The position numbers and the translations under genes were made by a program. The notes under the pieces were generated by a model. That model saw only the letters and a list, made by a program, of their open reading frames with translations. It had not been told where the DNA came from and searched no databases. 64,000 nucleotides of DNA from Ascarosepion bandense (lineage: Eukaryota > Mollusca > Cephalopoda > Sepiida > Sepiidae): contig JBBBDQ010000332.1 of the NCBI GenBank assembly GCA_037127315.1, forward strand, positions 556,001-620,000, written 5' to 3'. Shown piece by piece: positions 63,229-64,000 of this stretch. Each line of letters starts with the position of its first letter. The first letter of the stretch is position 1.

Positions 63229-63268
63229 TTGACGAGCTGTGATAGAGCGAAACAGATCTGCTGATGAT
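63229..63268 (+). ncRNA. Family A hammerhead remnant
   Basis: TTGACGA in place of CTGATGA, stem II GCTGT/AGAGC with one mismatch, GAAA, ACAGATCTG then deletion of T and C17. Predicted inactive. The tRNA-like head is missing. Confidence 0.6.
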
Positions 63269-63527
63269 TATATATCACCTGAAGATGAACAATAATGTTA
63301 TGAAATATGAATTTTTTTGTTTAGTGATATAATGACTGTATAAACAATTGTAATAACAAAATTATAATATTAAGCTCTACTCAGTATTGAGCACTTTTTA
63401 TAAAAGTAAATGCAACAAACAGTAGGTTTTTAATCTATCTGTTCTTACGCTTACTCATAATATATATATATATATATCTGTCTGTGTGTGCATGTGTGTG
63501 TGTTTGTGAGGGTGTGCATGTTTTTGC

Positions 63528-63563
<36 letters not shown>

Positions 63564-63646
63564 GGAAAATATATTCAGTTATGATCTGAGATTAAAGGCA
63601 AAGTGGTTAAATAAAAAGAAGACAAGAGGTAAACTGTATTTAACTC

Positions 63647-63684
63647 GCCTACGCGTTTCGTATTGTGATGGACTTTATCAAGGC
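63647..63684 (-). ncRNA. Hammerhead-like motif, left arm
   Basis: Minus strand: stem I GCC with GGC, core TTGATAA, extra A, GTCC, loop, ATAC (stem II partly lost), GAAA intact, palindromic ACGCGT, then A at the cleavage position. Confidence 0.45.
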
Positions 63685-63896
63685 AAAAAAAGATTAGCAT
63701 ACATAATAAAAACATCTAAGGAAAACGCTTGAATTCCCTTCATTTTAACATCTCGTGACATTGCACTACGCATGAAGGAATTCTAAAACTAAAATATTCT
63801 GTTAACCTGTTTGAATGATTTGTGAGCGTTTTAATAGTTGCCAAAACTGTTTGCTTATAGATACGTAATTTGGAATAAACATCATTTCGTCTTTTT

Positions 63897-63934
63897 GCCT
63901 TGATAAAGTCCATCACAGGACGAGACGCGTAGGC
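63897..63934 (+). ncRNA. Hammerhead-like motif, right arm
   Basis: Stem I GCC (63897-63899) with GGC (63932-63934); core TTGATAA (63900-63906), where C3 and G8 are replaced together by U and A; extra A; stem II GTCC (63908-63911) with GGAC (63918-63921); GAGA in place of GAAA (63922-63925); ACGCGT-type palindrome and A63931. Stem II is intact here and lost in the left arm, while GAAA is intact in the left arm and lost here. Confidence 0.5.
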
Positions 63935-64000
63935 GGATTAAATACACTTTTCCTCTTGTCTTCTTTTTATTTAACCATATATATATATATATATATATAT

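Larger units (their letters stand above)
63595..63978. mobile_element. Short inverted-repeat element with opposed hammerhead-like motifs
   Basis: Left arm 63597-63693 (GGTTAAATAAAAAGAAGACAAG ... GCCTACGCGTTTCG ... CTTTATCAAGGC) is mirrored at 63890-63976 (GCCTTGATAAAGTCC ... CTTGTCTTCTTTTTATTTAACC). The spacer is about 195 bases. It is flanked by (TA)n at 63530-63560 and from 63979. No coding. Confidence 0.75.

Noticed and set aside
1..64000. CRISPR array, bacterial operon or phage
   Set aside because: Repeats are microsatellites and dispersed elements without regular unique spacers; coding density and composition are those of an animal genome.

Overview
This window is animal (eukaryotic) intergenic DNA, AT-rich and filled with decayed transposable elements and microsatellites: (TA)n, (TAA)n, (TTTC)n, (TATC)n and (TG)n. 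There are no bacterial operons, no CRISPR array and no intact host gene. The mix of tRNA-derived SINEs, 5S-rRNA-headed SINEs, R4/Dong-like and RTE-like LINEs, Penelope-like elements (PLEs), Tc1/mariner, Helitron and abundant simple repeats fits a mollusc, most likely a cephalopod such as an octopus. The host is an inference and not proven here. Almost every long open frame is either a translated simple repeat (runs of IYIY, SFFL or IIII) or a fragment of a dead element.

Layout. 0-10 kb: a tRNA-SINE abutting an RTE-like LINE end, an R4/Dong-like LINE at 1188-2795 between (TAA)n tracts, several SINEs (two with 5S rRNA heads), and a split RTE-like RT remnant (8.1-9.6 kb). 9.6-17 kb: a cluster of tRNA-headed SINE-like repeats carrying hammerhead-ribozyme motifs, a PLE junction, a (TATC)n minisatellite, and SINE-like repeats that share a 3' tail with a LINE. 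17-31 kb: pyrimidine- and purine-rich low-complexity DNA, a Ty3/Gypsy integrase scrap, an AT-rich repeat of about 2 kb with a second copy at 48-50 kb, and an isolated hammerhead motif at 27.9 kb. 31-41 kb: second-subfamily R4/Dong fragments, SINEs, LINE ends and a GIY-YIG retroelement fragment. 41-45 kb: a nested stack with an R4/Dong copy cut by a Tc1/mariner-type element (41700-45113, TA duplication), which holds Helitron sequence, which holds a Penelope-like element with long direct repeats. 45-48 kb: the best R4/Dong copy (45412-47222) plus a deleted copy. 48-60 kb: further repeats, a head-to-head GIY-YIG fragment pair and more LINE ends. 60-64 kb: a solo PLE repeat, a foldback element of about 1.5 kb, and an inverted pair of hammerhead-like motifs.

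The most interesting signal is the set of hammerhead-ribozyme motifs. Two different tRNA-headed short repeats carry one in their 3' part (9.66, 10.97, 13.07 and 16.72 kb, with decayed copies at 11.23, 51.41 and 63.23 kb). In one family the ribozyme stem I changes by paired substitutions between copies, so it was probably under selection as folded RNA. The second strong signal is the (TAA)n flanks of the R4/Dong-like copies, as expected of an element that targets that microsatellite.

Nothing here acts together as a pathway. The relations are those of parasites: LINEs that could supply reverse transcriptase in trans, short elements that could borrow it, and insertions into each other.
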